DNA of 51,255 nucleotides from Bacteroidetes bacterium ADurb.Bin217 (GCA_002069975.1 MWCJ01000017.1:1-51255), one strand, 5' to 3'; counted from the stretch's first letter, positions 1 to 9,399 are shown. The notes: generated by a model from the sequence alone, not told the origin. Numbers and translations: made by a program.

Positions 1-1298
1 GCATCAGTATCTTTTTTAGGATACAACACACGCCAGCCATCTTCCAAGATAATTTTACCTGTTGCTTTAAATTCATATCCGGCAACATCACCTATTACCG
101 TAGTATTTTGCACAATACAGTCGGGATAAAACACCGCAATAAACCGCCGTGCAATTACATCATACACCCGTTTTTCGGGCAATTGCAAACCTTGCGGAGC
201 AACACCGGTAGGTATAATAGCATGGTGATCGGTAATTTTGGTATCGTCAAAAACTTTTTTACTTTTTTTAATCGGTTTTTCGAGCAAAGGTGAAATCCAT
301 TGTTTATATGGATCCATTTTCTTTAAAATATCGGGAACCTTTGGGTATACATCGAGCGGTAAAAATTGTGTATCTACACGCGGATATGTAACCATTTTTT
401 TCTCGTACAAGGTTTGAATATACGTTAATGTTTCGTCGGCAGTAAAACCGAATTTCTTATTACATTCTACCTGCAACGACGTTAAATCAAATAATTTTGG
501 TGGAGCCTCGGTTCCTTTTTTTTGCTCAAACGATACCACTTCAAACTCATGCGAAGTTATAGCATCTATTACAATTCGCGCCTCCTCTTCAGTTTCGAAT
601 CGCCCCATAGTAGAAGTAAACCACACGGAACGATACAACGTTTTAATTTCCCAAAACGGTTTCGATACAAATTGCTGAATTTCTAAAAATCGAGACACTA
701 TAAGTGCTAATGTAGGTGTTTGCACACGTCCGATAGACAGCACTCCTTTACCGTTGGCATATTTAAGGGTATACAATCTACTGGCATTCATACCAAGCAA
801 CCAATCGCCAATAGCACGAGCATTTCCGGCAGCATAGAGTGTGTCGAATTGTTCGCCTGGTTTTAAGTGTTGAAAGCCCTCTTGAATAGCTTCATCTGTC
901 ATCGAAGATATCCATAACCGTTTGAGTGGTTTTTTACACTCGGCTTTAGTAAGCACCCATCGTTGAATGAGTTCCCCCTCAATACCGGCATCACCACAAT
1001 TTATAACTTCGCTACATTGCGAAACAAGTGATTTTATAACAGAAAATTGTTTTTGCACCCCTTCGTTTTCTATGAGCTTAATACCAAAACGAGTTGGAAA
1101 CATAGGTAATAATGGTAATCGCCACGCTTTCCATTCTACAGTATAATCTTCGGGGTTTTTGAGTGTACACAAATGACCAAACGTCCACGTAACCTGAAAG
1201 CCATTGCCCTCAAAATAACCATCTTTACGATTCGTAGCTTTAAGTATTCGAGCAAGTTCTTTTGCCACACTTGGCTTTTCGGCTATACAAAGTTTCAC
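1..1298 (-). CDS. topB: DNA topoisomerase III (type IA), N-terminal part; runs off the left edge
   Basis: Type IA topoisomerases cut one DNA strand through a tyrosine and relax or decatenate DNA. The reading frame starts at a GTG (complement of 1296-1298). An in-frame stop lies eight codons upstream and no ATG lies between, so GTG is the only sensible start. The protein opens with a TOPRIM domain (KLCIAEKPSVAKEL, later CGDAGIEGELIQRW) and continues through type IA core segments such as SIGRVQTPTLALIV. The active-site region reads MVTYPRVDT, with the catalytic Tyr, followed by DHHAIIPTG. About 432 codons are visible; the C-terminal part lies outside the window. The usual Arg of the TOPRIM DxxREG motif is Ile here; I believe DAGxEGELIQR variants occur in Bacteroidetes TopB. 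Downstream context cannot be seen. The family call is firm. Confidence 0.93.
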   Translation of the reverse strand, partial: MKLCIAEKPSVAKELARILKATNRKDGYFEGNGFQVTWTFGHLCTLKNPEDYTVEWKAWRLPLLPMFPTRFGIKLIENEGVQKQFSVIKSLVSQCSEVINCGDAGIEGELIQRWVLTKAECKKPLKRLWISSMTDEAIQEGFQHLKPGEQFDTLYAAGNARAIGDWLLGMNASRLYTLKYANGKGVLSIGRVQTPTLALIVSRFLEIQQFVSKPFWEIKTLYRSVWFTSTMGRFETEEEARIVIDAITSHEFEVVSFEQKKGTEAPPKLFDLTSLQVECNKKFGFTADETLTYIQTLYEKKMVTYPRVDTQFLPLDVYPKVPDILKKMDPYKQWISPLLEKPIKKSKKVFDDTKITDHHAIIPTGVAPQGLQLPEKRVYDVIARRFIAVFYPDCIVQNTTVIGDVAGYEFKATGKIILEDGWRVLYPKKDTD

Positions 1299-1531
1299 GC
1301 TGAACGTTTTGTTAAATTATTTTAATAAAATTGACAGTGTATGAAGTATATATACAAAGTAAACCTACACATTAGAAAAATAGAAATCTACAAAAAAGAA
1401 TTGAAAATTGAATGAGTGGAAAATAACTTACTAATGTAACCCTAGATAACGAGCAGTATTAACCACTTATACAAGACTTATTATAAAAAAAACAAAGGTA
1501 TATAATTGAAAAGAAGAAGATATAGTAAAAA
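1299..1531. other. Intergenic, no gene seen
   Basis: AT-rich spacer between the divergent-looking start of topB and the end of the SiaC-like gene; both neighbours are on the minus strand. It must hold the topB promoter, but I found no convincing -33/-7 pair and no RNA structure. Confidence 0.5.
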
Positions 1532-1557
1532 AAAAGCTGTCGTTTCTGGCAGCTTTT
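1532..1557 (-). terminator. Rho-independent terminator of the Sia-like operon
   Basis: An 8-bp perfect stem (AAAAGCTG/CAGCTTTT) with a 10-nt loop. Read on the minus strand it is followed by a run of T, and it lies 8 nt past the stop of the SiaC-like gene. Confidence 0.8.
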
Positions 1558-1564
1558 CTATTTT

Positions 1565-1945
1565 TTACTCCTCAATTTCAATCATTTTGAAAGGGATTCT
1601 GATAATTGACTGATAATCTTCGCCAGCTTCAAGCATATCTTCATCATCTTCTTCGTAATACCAATTAACTTGAACTTCGTTTCCGTTTTTAGAAATAATT
1701 TCGAGTTTTTTAAAAACATCGAGAATACATTTAGAAGAGCTGGTATTAAAATACTCTAATTGAATATTTACCGTAGTTTTGGTTTTAGGTGCTGTAGCAT
1801 ACTCTTCGAGCCAATCAATCATAGGTTTATAAAATTCAATTGAATTTTCAGGTATTGATCTACCTTTGATTTCAATAACTCCCGACTCTGCATTAAAATT
1901 AATTTCAGGAGTTTTTGGTGAACCTTCTATTTCAATGTTTTTCAT
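1565..1945 (-). CDS. SiaC family regulatory phosphoprotein (DUF1987)
   Basis: A 126-residue protein starting at MKNIEIEGSPKTPEI. A longer frame exists upstream, but this ATG matches where the family begins. SiaC proteins of Pseudomonas are small phosphoproteins that are phosphorylated on a Thr by SiaB and dephosphorylated by SiaA; the unphosphorylated form binds and activates the diguanylate cyclase SiaD. The segment LEYFNTSSSK matches the phosphorylation loop, with a Thr available. An acidic stretch (YEEDDEDMLEAGEDY) and the ending IPFKMIEIEE are typical of the family. The gene lies 62 nt downstream of a SiaB-like kinase gene on the same strand and ends in a strong terminator, so the two probably form an operon. 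No SiaA or SiaD homologue is in the window, so the downstream target here is unknown. Confidence 0.82.
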   Translation of the reverse strand: MKNIEIEGSPKTPEINFNAESGVIEIKGRSIPENSIEFYKPMIDWLEEYATAPKTKTTVNIQLEYFNTSSSKCILDVFKKLEIISKNGNEVQVNWYYEEDDEDMLEAGEDYQSIIRIPFKMIEIEE

Positions 1946-2007
1946 GTATAATAGTTTTAAATTACAAGTACAAATGTACAATTTTACTCATTAAAAAAAA
2001 ATATCTT

Positions 2008-2883
2008 TTACTTTTTTTCAATAAACACGAATTCCTTTTTTAATATTTCACTTAATTCTTCCCCTTCTTCTCTCGAAGATTCATCTTCTTTATCGTATAC
2101 CCATTCAACAGTAATAGCAGCATGATTTAATGATAAAATTAATCGAAATAGTCGTAAAATATTTTTCAACGACACAGAGTTTACGTAATCTAATTCAATA
2201 TGCAACACGAGTGATTTGAGTGCTCGTATTTCTTGTTCATGTTCTTCAACCCATGAGAGCACCTCTTGGTAGTATGCATCAGCATTTTCGGGTCGCGAAA
2301 CACCTTCCATAGTAAATAAACCCGATAATAAACTAAAATGTATAAGAGGTGTATGTTTCGTAGCTAATTTTTTAAATTTCTTCATTGTTCCTATCTCCAA
2401 TTCTATATTAAATGTTACATACGAAATATCTTTCCTTATAGATTCTACCATTAATTCTATTGGCAGTTCAGATTTTCGCTTAATCATAATTAACCCAACA
2501 CCGGCTCCACCGGTAGTATGCATACTCTTTTCTTTAATCGTATTTTGAAAATACGGTTTTAACTCTTCATACCGCATTTCGTTCATAAGAGCAACGGTAT
2601 GTTGCAAATGCTCCAAATCTTGATTTTTAATTACATTCTTAGCTAAAATATAAATACTATGTTCATCATATGTAATCTCGAAATAGGGCTTAGAGTCAAT
2701 TGTTTTGGTATTATAGCCATGTTGTAGAATATTATCGAGACATTCCGATGATATTGAATAGACCTTACGTATTATATATTGCGAAAAACCTTTTGCATGA
2801 AACACATCAGAAATATGCTTTAACACAACACCTATCTGATGATGAGTAATAGTTTTACAATCGCATGAATATAATACTTCCAT
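2008..2883 (-). CDS. SiaB-like protein kinase fused to a C-terminal SiaC-like domain
   Basis: 291 residues in two parts. Residues 1 to about 170 resemble SiaB-family kinases (DUF6272) with a histidine-kinase-like ATP fold: the N-box-like SSECLDNILQHGY near residue 47 and a glycine-rich TTGGAGVGLIMIKRKS near residue 122. Residues about 171-291 align by eye with the neighbouring SiaC-like protein: YYQEVLSWVEEHEQEI matches FYKPMIDWLEEYATAP, HIELDYVNSVSLKNIL matches NIQLEYFNTSSSKCIL, and VEWVYDKEDESSREEGEE matches VNWYYEEDDEDMLEAGED. At the phosphorylation loop the fused copy has Ser-Val-Ser in place of Thr-Ser-Ser. A kinase joined to a copy of its own substrate, followed by a free substrate gene, suggests internal competition or a scaffold. 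The function is inferred from the family only. Confidence 0.75.
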   Translation of the reverse strand: MEVLYSCDCKTITHHQIGVVLKHISDVFHAKGFSQYIIRKVYSISSECLDNILQHGYNTKTIDSKPYFEITYDEHSIYILAKNVIKNQDLEHLQHTVALMNEMRYEELKPYFQNTIKEKSMHTTGGAGVGLIMIKRKSELPIELMVESIRKDISYVTFNIELEIGTMKKFKKLATKHTPLIHFSLLSGLFTMEGVSRPENADAYYQEVLSWVEEHEQEIRALKSLVLHIELDYVNSVSLKNILRLFRLILSLNHAAITVEWVYDKEDESSREEGEELSEILKKEFVFIEKK

Positions 2884-2972
2884 ATAATTAGCTATAAATC
2901 ATGGGTAAAATTATACATTTTTTTACACTTTTGTATTAATTTAAAATCAAATTCAACATTTTTACTTAAAAA

Positions 2973-4769
2973 CTACATTCGCTGCGGTACCGAAATACCA
3001 AGTAAACCCATAGCTGATTTAATAATGTGTGCAACTTGTTGCGAAATTTGCAATCGAAATAATTGTATATCTGTATTAGTTTCGTTCAACATAGGGCAAT
3101 CATGATACATTTGATTATATACTTTAACCAAATCATACACATAATTTGCTATTTGCGAAGGGGCATGTTCATTTCCGGCTATTTCAATAGCTTCAGAATA
3201 TCGCGAAATTTGTTTAATTACTTCCCGTTCTTTTTCATTACATACTACAAGCGGAATTCTATTACTTATCTGAATTTGTTGCTCTTGAGCTCTTCGCAAA
3301 ACGGAACAAATACGAGCATACGTATATTGAATAAAAGGACCTGTATTACCATTAAAATCAATAGATTCTTTGGGATTAAACAACATGGTTTTACGAGGTT
3401 CAACTTTAAGAATAAAATATTTTAATGCACCTTGAGCTATAGTTTCGTGAACTTTAGCAGCTTCTTGCGTTGGTAATCCTGCAAGTTTACCCAATTCATT
3501 TGAAATAGCAATAGAATCTTGTAGCATCGATTCCATTAAATCGTCGGCGTCTACTACAGTTCCCTCGCGAGATTTCATTTTACCTTCGGGCAATTCAACC
3601 ATACCATACGACATATGATAAATTCTATCTGCCCATTGATATCCTAATTTTTTTAATATCAATCGGAGAACTTGAAAATGATAGTTTTGTTCATTCCCAA
3701 CTACATAAATTAATTCTTGTAATAATCCAAATTCGCGAAATCGTTCAATTGCAGTTCCTATATCTTGTGTCATATACACCGAAGTTCCGTCGGGACGTAA
3801 CAATAATTTATGGTCTAAACCTTCATCGGTTAAATCTGCCCAAATTGAACCATCTTCTTTTGCGTACAACACTCCAGCAGCTAAACCATCTATTACAACC
3901 TGTTTACCAAGCAAATATGTTTGCGATTCGTAATACATTTTATCGAAGGTAACCCCCATGCGTTCGTATGTTTTTGCAAATCCCTCGTACACCCAACCAT
4001 TCATAGTTTGCCACAATTCAATAGTGTCAGTATCATTAGACTCCCATTTAACCAACAATTCGCGAGCTTGCTTCATTATAGGAGCATCCTGTTTTGCTTG
4101 TTCTTCAGAAACTCCTTGTTGTTGCAATTCTATAATTTGTTTTTTATAGGTACTATCAAACAACACATAATATTTTCCAACCAAATGATCGCCTTTTAAT
4201 CCAGATGTTTGCGGAGTTTCGCCATTTCCGAATAATTTCCACGCAATCATTGATTTACATATATGAATACCTCTATCGTTTATTAAATTTGCTTTTATAA
4301 CTTTTTGTCCGTTTGCTTCTAAAATTTGTGCAATTGAATACCCCAATAAATTGTTGCGAATATGCCCTAAATGCAAAGGTTTATTTGTATTGGGAGATGA
4401 ATATTCAACCATAACTACCGGAGAATTTTCAGTTATTGGTTTTTTTCCGTACAATTCTGCTTGCAAATACGCTTGCTGCAATACATGCATCCAATAGGTT
4501 GATGACAATACTATATTTAAAAATCCTTTTACCACATTATACGACTCTATATGCGAAACCTGTTGTAACAGATACTCGCCTATTTCGCTTGCTGTTTGTT
4601 CCGGAGATTTTTTAGAATATCTAACAAATGGAAATACGGCACAGGTTTTATCGCCTTGAAATTCTTTTCTTGTTTCTTGAATTTGAATCGATTGCTCGTC
4701 TATTTCAACACCATATAATGTTTGAATTGCTTGAGCTACATTATGAGCTATTACACTATCTATATTCAT
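2973..4769 (-). CDS. argS: Arginyl-tRNA synthetase
   Basis: A cytoplasmic class I aminoacyl-tRNA synthetase that charges tRNA-Arg with arginine using ATP. The 598-residue protein starts at MNIDSVIAHNVAQAIQ; an upstream in-frame extension of 28 codons is hydrophobic, unlike the family, and was left out. An N-terminal additional domain is followed by the HIGH-type motif SSPNTNKPLHLGHIRNN near residue 125-140. The KMSKS-type signature is EGKMKSREGTVV in the second half. The C-terminal anticodon-binding helical domain ends GLLGISVPQRM, as ArgS proteins usually end. The length fits the family. It stands alone on the minus strand, divergent from the small lipoprotein gene to its right. Confidence 0.97.
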   Translation of the reverse strand: MNIDSVIAHNVAQAIQTLYGVEIDEQSIQIQETRKEFQGDKTCAVFPFVRYSKKSPEQTASEIGEYLLQQVSHIESYNVVKGFLNIVLSSTYWMHVLQQAYLQAELYGKKPITENSPVVMVEYSSPNTNKPLHLGHIRNNLLGYSIAQILEANGQKVIKANLINDRGIHICKSMIAWKLFGNGETPQTSGLKGDHLVGKYYVLFDSTYKKQIIELQQQGVSEEQAKQDAPIMKQARELLVKWESNDTDTIELWQTMNGWVYEGFAKTYERMGVTFDKMYYESQTYLLGKQVVIDGLAAGVLYAKEDGSIWADLTDEGLDHKLLLRPDGTSVYMTQDIGTAIERFREFGLLQELIYVVGNEQNYHFQVLRLILKKLGYQWADRIYHMSYGMVELPEGKMKSREGTVVDADDLMESMLQDSIAISNELGKLAGLPTQEAAKVHETIAQGALKYFILKVEPRKTMLFNPKESIDFNGNTGPFIQYTYARICSVLRRAQEQQIQISNRIPLVVCNEKEREVIKQISRYSEAIEIAGNEHAPSQIANYVYDLVKVYNQMYHDCPMLNETNTDIQLFRLQISQQVAHIIKSAMGLLGISVPQRM

Positions 4770-4953
4770 ATATTTTACATTGCTATATATGTGCAAAAAA
4801 ACAAATAAAGATTTAGAATGACAATTTATTGCATAAAAAAAATGAAATTGCATTATTCAACGCTGTTCGACCTAGTTTAATAGACTTCTACAACAATTGT
4901 AATTCTTGGCACATAAATTGGTTGGCGATTAAAAAATCAAAAAAAATACGGTT

Positions 4954-5478
4954 ATGAAAAAGATTAGTATACTCACAGTGTTAGCTTTAGTAATCATGCA
5001 ATCATGTATAATTGAAGCCCCCGAACCAGATCCATATGGTAGAGATGGTCGTGACGGTAGAGCGTTTTTCAAAATGAATTTCGGCGATTGGGAACCCGAC
5101 TATATTGAACCAGGAGGTGTAATTCCCGATAATTTTTACTGGGATACCTACTACAATACTTCACCCGGATTTTATACCGTATATTATGAATACGTAGAAA
5201 ACACACACAGAGGAACAATTGTTTATCCCTATGAAATTGAAATTGAAGTATTTGTAATGGCAGGAGAACAAGGAGGATACAGATATGATGGAAAAGACGG
5301 CGACGATGTATACTTTGAATTAATTTTATTCCCAGATGGATATGATTATTATCATGATATAGACTACAAATCAGAATCAACACAACGCACGCAAATAGGG
5401 TATTCAGAAACTACACAAAACAATATGAAAATTACAACAACATATTATAAATTACCTACACGAACAACAACAAATTAA
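4954..5478 (+). CDS. Small lipoprotein of unknown function
   Basis: 174 residues with a lipoprotein signal peptide (MKKISILTVLALVIMQSC; acylated Cys at residue 18). The mature part begins IIEAPEPDPYGRDGRDG and has two short Gly-Asp stretches (GRDGRDGRA and DGKDGDD) that recall collagen-like or calcium-binding turns. It is rich in Tyr, Asp and Glu and ends in a Thr-rich tail. I recognise no family. It stands alone between argS (divergent) and a strong terminator, so it is probably its own transcription unit. It is likely anchored in the inner or outer membrane facing the periplasm or cell surface; no clear surface-export motif follows the Cys. Confidence 0.75.
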   Translation: MKKISILTVLALVIMQSCIIEAPEPDPYGRDGRDGRAFFKMNFGDWEPDYIEPGGVIPDNFYWDTYYNTSPGFYTVYYEYVENTHRGTIVYPYEIEIEVFVMAGEQGGYRYDGKDGDDVYFELILFPDGYDYYHDIDYKSESTQRTQIGYSETTQNNMKITTTYYKLPTRTTTN

Positions 5479-5503
5479 AACAAAAATCAATTACAGTAAA
5501 AAG

Positions 5504-5530
5504 AAGCTACACTCCCGTGTAGCTTTTTTT
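5504..5530 (+). terminator. Rho-independent terminator after the small lipoprotein gene
   Basis: A perfect stem AAGCTACAC/GTGTAGCTT with a 4-nt loop (TCCC), followed by TTTTTTT. Confidence 0.9.
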
Positions 5531-5598
5531 GTGTTAAATATTTGATATTATAGGTATAAAATACTATTTTTACATACCTTTACTTAAAACTTATTGTT

Positions 5599-8163
5599 AT
5601 GAAAGTATTATTATTACCCCTTATGCTTTGTGTTTCTATAGTAGTATATGGTCAAACACAATTTTTCTCTTCAGACCAAATGCTTACGAGCGTATATACA
5701 AACAAAATAACTGTAGATTCATATTATTCACAAGCTACTGAACTTACAAAAATTAACGAACAGGATTATTATTCTTTTTTATCAGGAACCAAGGAAATTA
5801 CTGTAGGTCCAACATCATATAAAAAGAGAAATGAATTAAATTCAGCATTAGTTATTTGGAATTCCACCTATGGTACAATTAAACTCGTATCTGAATTAGG
5901 TGACGATCAAAATAGTGTAGGTATTGCAGAACATTTTATAATGCCAAATGGAAATATTTTTATATATGCACATGCTAATTTAAGTGTAAATAAACCACTA
6001 AGCATTGGGAATCAGATTTTTGATTTTAGAACAGACACATTACCAAATTATGTTTCAGCACAATTTAATATCTCTACAAAATCTTGGGAACACGTTAATT
6101 TCTATTATGTTGGTCGTAAAAACAATGATAATTATATAAATGATGTTTCTCACTTTGTAACTTCTAATGGCGATATATATATGTGCGGAACATACGATGC
6201 TCCATACATAATAATAAACACGGATACAATAATTCGAAAATCAGCAGTATCAAATCCATTTTTCATTTGCAAATTAAATTCTGATTTTAAAAAAATATGG
6301 TCGAAGCAATCAGTTAATGTTGGAGTTAACACATATATAGGAAATGTAGAATACGGTATAGACGGAGCAGAAAATATTTATATTAGCGGAACATTAGGCT
6401 ACGTAACAGGAGCAATTGAAATCGATGGTGTGCTTGTGAAAAATGATACAATAAATGACGAATATGACTATACATATACTGATTTGTTTTTATATAAAAT
6501 AAATTCAAACGGAACGGTAGAATTAGGCAAAACGTATTTATTCAGAGGCACCGAACAATTATCTGACATGAAAGTGTTGGCAGATGGTAATATTTATTTG
6601 TGCGGTGATTATTCCAACGAATTTGTTGCATCTCCTGTTGGAAATTTTCCACCTACATCAGGAGGGAGCAATTATTACAATGTATTTTTAGCAAAAGTGA
6701 ATGGTTCTACAGGGAACATCATTTGGGGACAACCACTTACATCAAATTTATATTATCAAGAACGATTGCGAAATATACGAGTTGATGCCGATAATAATAT
6801 ATATATAGGCTCACGGTTTGCAAATGCTCAAATTACATTTATGGGCGACACTTACTACAAACGAACAGACAATGCATATGCAACTCAAATTCTTTTTGCT
6901 AAAATAAATTCAGACGGACAAAAACAATGGGCAAAAGTTTTGGGATCAACAACTACATTTGACAATATCATAGAACATCAATTATATCATTATTGGAATA
7001 TTTCTGATACAACCATGATTTTAATGGTTCCTCATATGAGCTATGGTTCAAACTCAAATATTGAATGGGGTGAAACGTTAGAACCCACAGTTTCAATACC
7101 CGGAACTATTTTCGATAACATGCTACTTATTTCAACACAAACCGGAGATGTTTTACAGTATTTTAATAGAGGAATGGAGTCTATGGTTGCTATAGATTCT
7201 GTTTCATATTTTGGAATACGAAATGATTTTGAATATTTTGAAGCATACAAGCTAACTACACAAACCAAAACTATTTCGGGAACAGTTTCGGTAAATGGGA
7301 CACCACTTATTAATTCTATGTATACCTATTTAGAATTAATAAGTGTAATGCCCGGAGAAACAGGAACAATTAAATCGTGGGCAACTTTGAATCAAAGTGG
7401 AGAATTCTCATTTAATACTGTTCCTATTGGGGGTGAGTATTTGATTTCTGTAACACCTTATGACTCAACAATTATGTGTGGGTATTATTCACAACAAGGA
7501 TATGCCGAGTGGCATCAAGCCGACACCGTACGCTCGGCAGAACAAAATAATGGAATTGAAATTCAATTACAAAAAATAATTTACCCAACAGGTGGAGGAA
7601 CTATTCGAGGAACCATAGTCATAGACTCATTAACAAACGCATCTATTTCAAGTATTGCAAATGTGCAAGTTGTATTACGAACTCAACAAAAATCTACTGA
7701 TATAGTCGCATTTACCCGTGCATATTATGATTACATGAATTTAACAGATTCCTACTCGTATGAATTTAAAAACATTCCTGCAGGAGATTATGTAATTGAA
7801 GTTTTATATCCGTTTGCTACAGCTGCCGAAACCATACCTATTTCTATTACCGAAGAAAATCAAGTGCTTGAACAACAAGACTTTAAAGTAATAAACGATA
7901 AAGTATACAAACGCTTTATGACAGACATAGAAACGGTATTACAACAATCAAACAATAAAGTAGTATATAATTCGCAAAAAGATGCTATAGATATAACTTA
8001 TAGTAACAAAAAAACACCTATTCTTATACACGTATATTCGATTCAAGGAGCCCATATCACAAGCATTATGAGTACCGAATCATGCTCTATTTCATTACAA
8101 GACAAAGCTTCGGGTGTGTATATGGTTCAAGTAGATAAAGAATGGTTTAAAATAATTAAGTAA
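5599..8163 (+). CDS. Large T9SS-secreted protein with beta-propeller-like repeats and carboxypeptidase-regulatory-type domains
   Basis: 854 residues. A Sec signal peptide (MKVLLLPLMLCVSIVVYGQ) is followed by repeated units that read like SBBP/beta-propeller blades: DNIYIGSRFANAQITF, ADGNIYLCGDYSNEF and similar, each near FLAKVNGSTGNIIWG or LFAKINSDGQKQWAKVLG (about residues 150-460). Two immunoglobulin-like or carboxypeptidase-regulatory-like segments follow, starting ISGTVSVNGTPL and IRGTIVIDSL. The last 75 residues form a type A T9SS sorting domain (HVYSIQGAHITSIMS ... ASGVYMVQVDKEWFKIIK). It is therefore expected to be exported to the cell surface or medium and to lose that tail. The ligand or function is not evident. 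It stands alone. Confidence 0.85.
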   Translation: MKVLLLPLMLCVSIVVYGQTQFFSSDQMLTSVYTNKITVDSYYSQATELTKINEQDYYSFLSGTKEITVGPTSYKKRNELNSALVIWNSTYGTIKLVSELGDDQNSVGIAEHFIMPNGNIFIYAHANLSVNKPLSIGNQIFDFRTDTLPNYVSAQFNISTKSWEHVNFYYVGRKNNDNYINDVSHFVTSNGDIYMCGTYDAPYIIINTDTIIRKSAVSNPFFICKLNSDFKKIWSKQSVNVGVNTYIGNVEYGIDGAENIYISGTLGYVTGAIEIDGVLVKNDTINDEYDYTYTDLFLYKINSNGTVELGKTYLFRGTEQLSDMKVLADGNIYLCGDYSNEFVASPVGNFPPTSGGSNYYNVFLAKVNGSTGNIIWGQPLTSNLYYQERLRNIRVDADNNIYIGSRFANAQITFMGDTYYKRTDNAYATQILFAKINSDGQKQWAKVLGSTTTFDNIIEHQLYHYWNISDTTMILMVPHMSYGSNSNIEWGETLEPTVSIPGTIFDNMLLISTQTGDVLQYFNRGMESMVAIDSVSYFGIRNDFEYFEAYKLTTQTKTISGTVSVNGTPLINSMYTYLELISVMPGETGTIKSWATLNQSGEFSFNTVPIGGEYLISVTPYDSTIMCGYYSQQGYAEWHQADTVRSAEQNNGIEIQLQKIIYPTGGGTIRGTIVIDSLTNASISSIANVQVVLRTQQKSTDIVAFTRAYYDYMNLTDSYSYEFKNIPAGDYVIEVLYPFATAAETIPISITEENQVLEQQDFKVINDKVYKRFMTDIETVLQQSNNKVVYNSQKDAIDITYSNKKTPILIHVYSIQGAHITSIMSTESCSISLQDKASGVYMVQVDKEWFKIIK

Positions 8164-8194
8164 AAAATTATATTTTATACAATTACAAATTGCA

Positions 8195-8271
8195 AAATAA
8201 GAAGCAAACAGCTTATATGCTGAGAATAGGACTTGGTTATTCTACCAAACAGTTTAGTTTGCTTCTTATTT
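8195..8271. repeat. 15-bp perfect inverted repeat between convergent genes, possible bidirectional terminator
   Basis: AAATAAGAAGCAAAC (8195-8209) and its exact reverse complement (8257-8271) enclose a 47-nt loop. It lies between the ends of two convergent genes. The arms lack a conventional adjacent T-run but are AT-rich on both sides. It could end transcription from both directions or be the footprint of a small palindromic element. Confidence 0.6.
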
Positions 8272-8317
8272 CTGCTATAAACCAAGAATTGGAAGAATTT
8301 TAGTAGATTTTCAAGAA

Positions 8318-9268
8318 TTATGCATTCATCAACTCTAATTGCATCCAAGCAAAAAATTCCATGCATGAAGCTACTCCACAATGCAATGCAACCCCTCCCC
8401 ATATATTTTTACTATACAATGCCAAAACACCTAAAATATATCCACCAAACACAGAACTTATAGTTTCTCCTATAGGTTTCCCAAAATGTAAAGCAACATA
8501 TACAACCACCATTGGCAAAATTGCATCTTTACCAATAAAACGTATGAGCCCAATAACCAATAAGCCCCTAAAAGCTATTTCGGTAAATAAAAAATCACCA
8601 ATATACAAGATTTCATACACACCTATTATAACCCATTGAGGTAAATGAAGATATCGGGCAGCTAATTCAGGATACAATTTAGTGTAGGTAGGATAATACT
8701 GTATAAATTCGGGAATAAACGAAGCAAAAAACACTAAGGGAATAATGAGCAATAATAATGGTTTATACATTGCAAATTTCACCCCTTTGAACCGCAATCC
8801 GTAAAGACCAAAATCTTGTTGTCGGTCGATTGTATATTTATAAATAAGTAAGGGTATAAGCATTGTAATTAGAGACGACGCATTAGCAACCATATAAAAA
8901 GCTGCTGGATACACATGCCTATGAACATAATATTTAATTTCGTGCGAAAACACATTAATAGAACGATCTATACTAATAATAACCAATCCAATAAACGTAT
9001 ACAGCACAAAATCCCAACGAATAACTAGTTTTGATTTACGAAACAACTTCAAAAGCCCTATTGAAAAAGCATACAGCCCAATATTTACAATTGTAAACCA
9101 AAGAATTTGCATATAAGGATTGGACTGTTGGCGAATAAAACCTCGTTCAAATTCGAAATAATAATTACAAAAAATAAGACTACTTATTACCCCTGCAAAA
9201 ACAAGATACAATTTAGCATTGTAATAACTTGCATGATACTCTTTAAAATATGAAATAAATGTTTTCAT
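8318..9268 (-). CDS. CPBP-type intramembrane protease family protein
   Basis: 316 residues with about eight hydrophobic segments. The C-terminal half carries the CAAX/bacteriocin-processing (CPBP, ABI) signature: LFTEIAFRGLLVIGLIRF near residue 228, then VVVYVALHFGKPIGE and GGVALHCGVASCMEFF. These match motif 1 (EExxxR), motif 2 (Y/FxxxH) and motif 3 (H). In motif 1 the first Glu is replaced by Thr (TEIAFR), so catalysis may be altered; the second Glu, the Arg and both His are present. Family members cleave membrane proteins or peptides; the substrate here is unknown. It is convergent with the upstream T9SS gene and divergent from the MORN-repeat gene. Confidence 0.8.
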   Translation of the reverse strand: MKTFISYFKEYHASYYNAKLYLVFAGVISSLIFCNYYFEFERGFIRQQSNPYMQILWFTIVNIGLYAFSIGLLKLFRKSKLVIRWDFVLYTFIGLVIISIDRSINVFSHEIKYYVHRHVYPAAFYMVANASSLITMLIPLLIYKYTIDRQQDFGLYGLRFKGVKFAMYKPLLLLIIPLVFFASFIPEFIQYYPTYTKLYPELAARYLHLPQWVIIGVYEILYIGDFLFTEIAFRGLLVIGLIRFIGKDAILPMVVVYVALHFGKPIGETISSVFGGYILGVLALYSKNIWGGVALHCGVASCMEFFAWMQLELMNA

Positions 9269-9371
9269 GGAAACCGAACTAATTAATGTAGCAAAAGTAA
9301 AGATTAAGTTCGATACTTACAAATTCAAACAAAAACATATACAAACTGTAATTTCTATTATAGATTGTGAG

Positions 9372-9399
9372 TTTAAAACAGATACTTTTTTTATCTTTG
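9372..9399 (+). promoter_or_regulatory. Bacteroidetes-type promoter of the MORN-repeat gene
   Basis: A perfect -7 box TATCTTTG lies at 9392-9399, with a TTTA at 9372 in the weak -33 position. The start codon is about 60 nt downstream, which supports starting the protein at 9462 rather than at the longer frame. Confidence 0.5.

Noticed and set aside
3063..4816. Several plus-strand frames (60-120 codons) inside argS
   Set aside because: Shadows of a well-supported gene on the other strand.
8175..8402. 75-codon minus-strand frame overlapping the end of the CPBP gene
   Set aside because: It runs through the inverted repeat between convergent genes and shares sequence with the true frame in another phase only.
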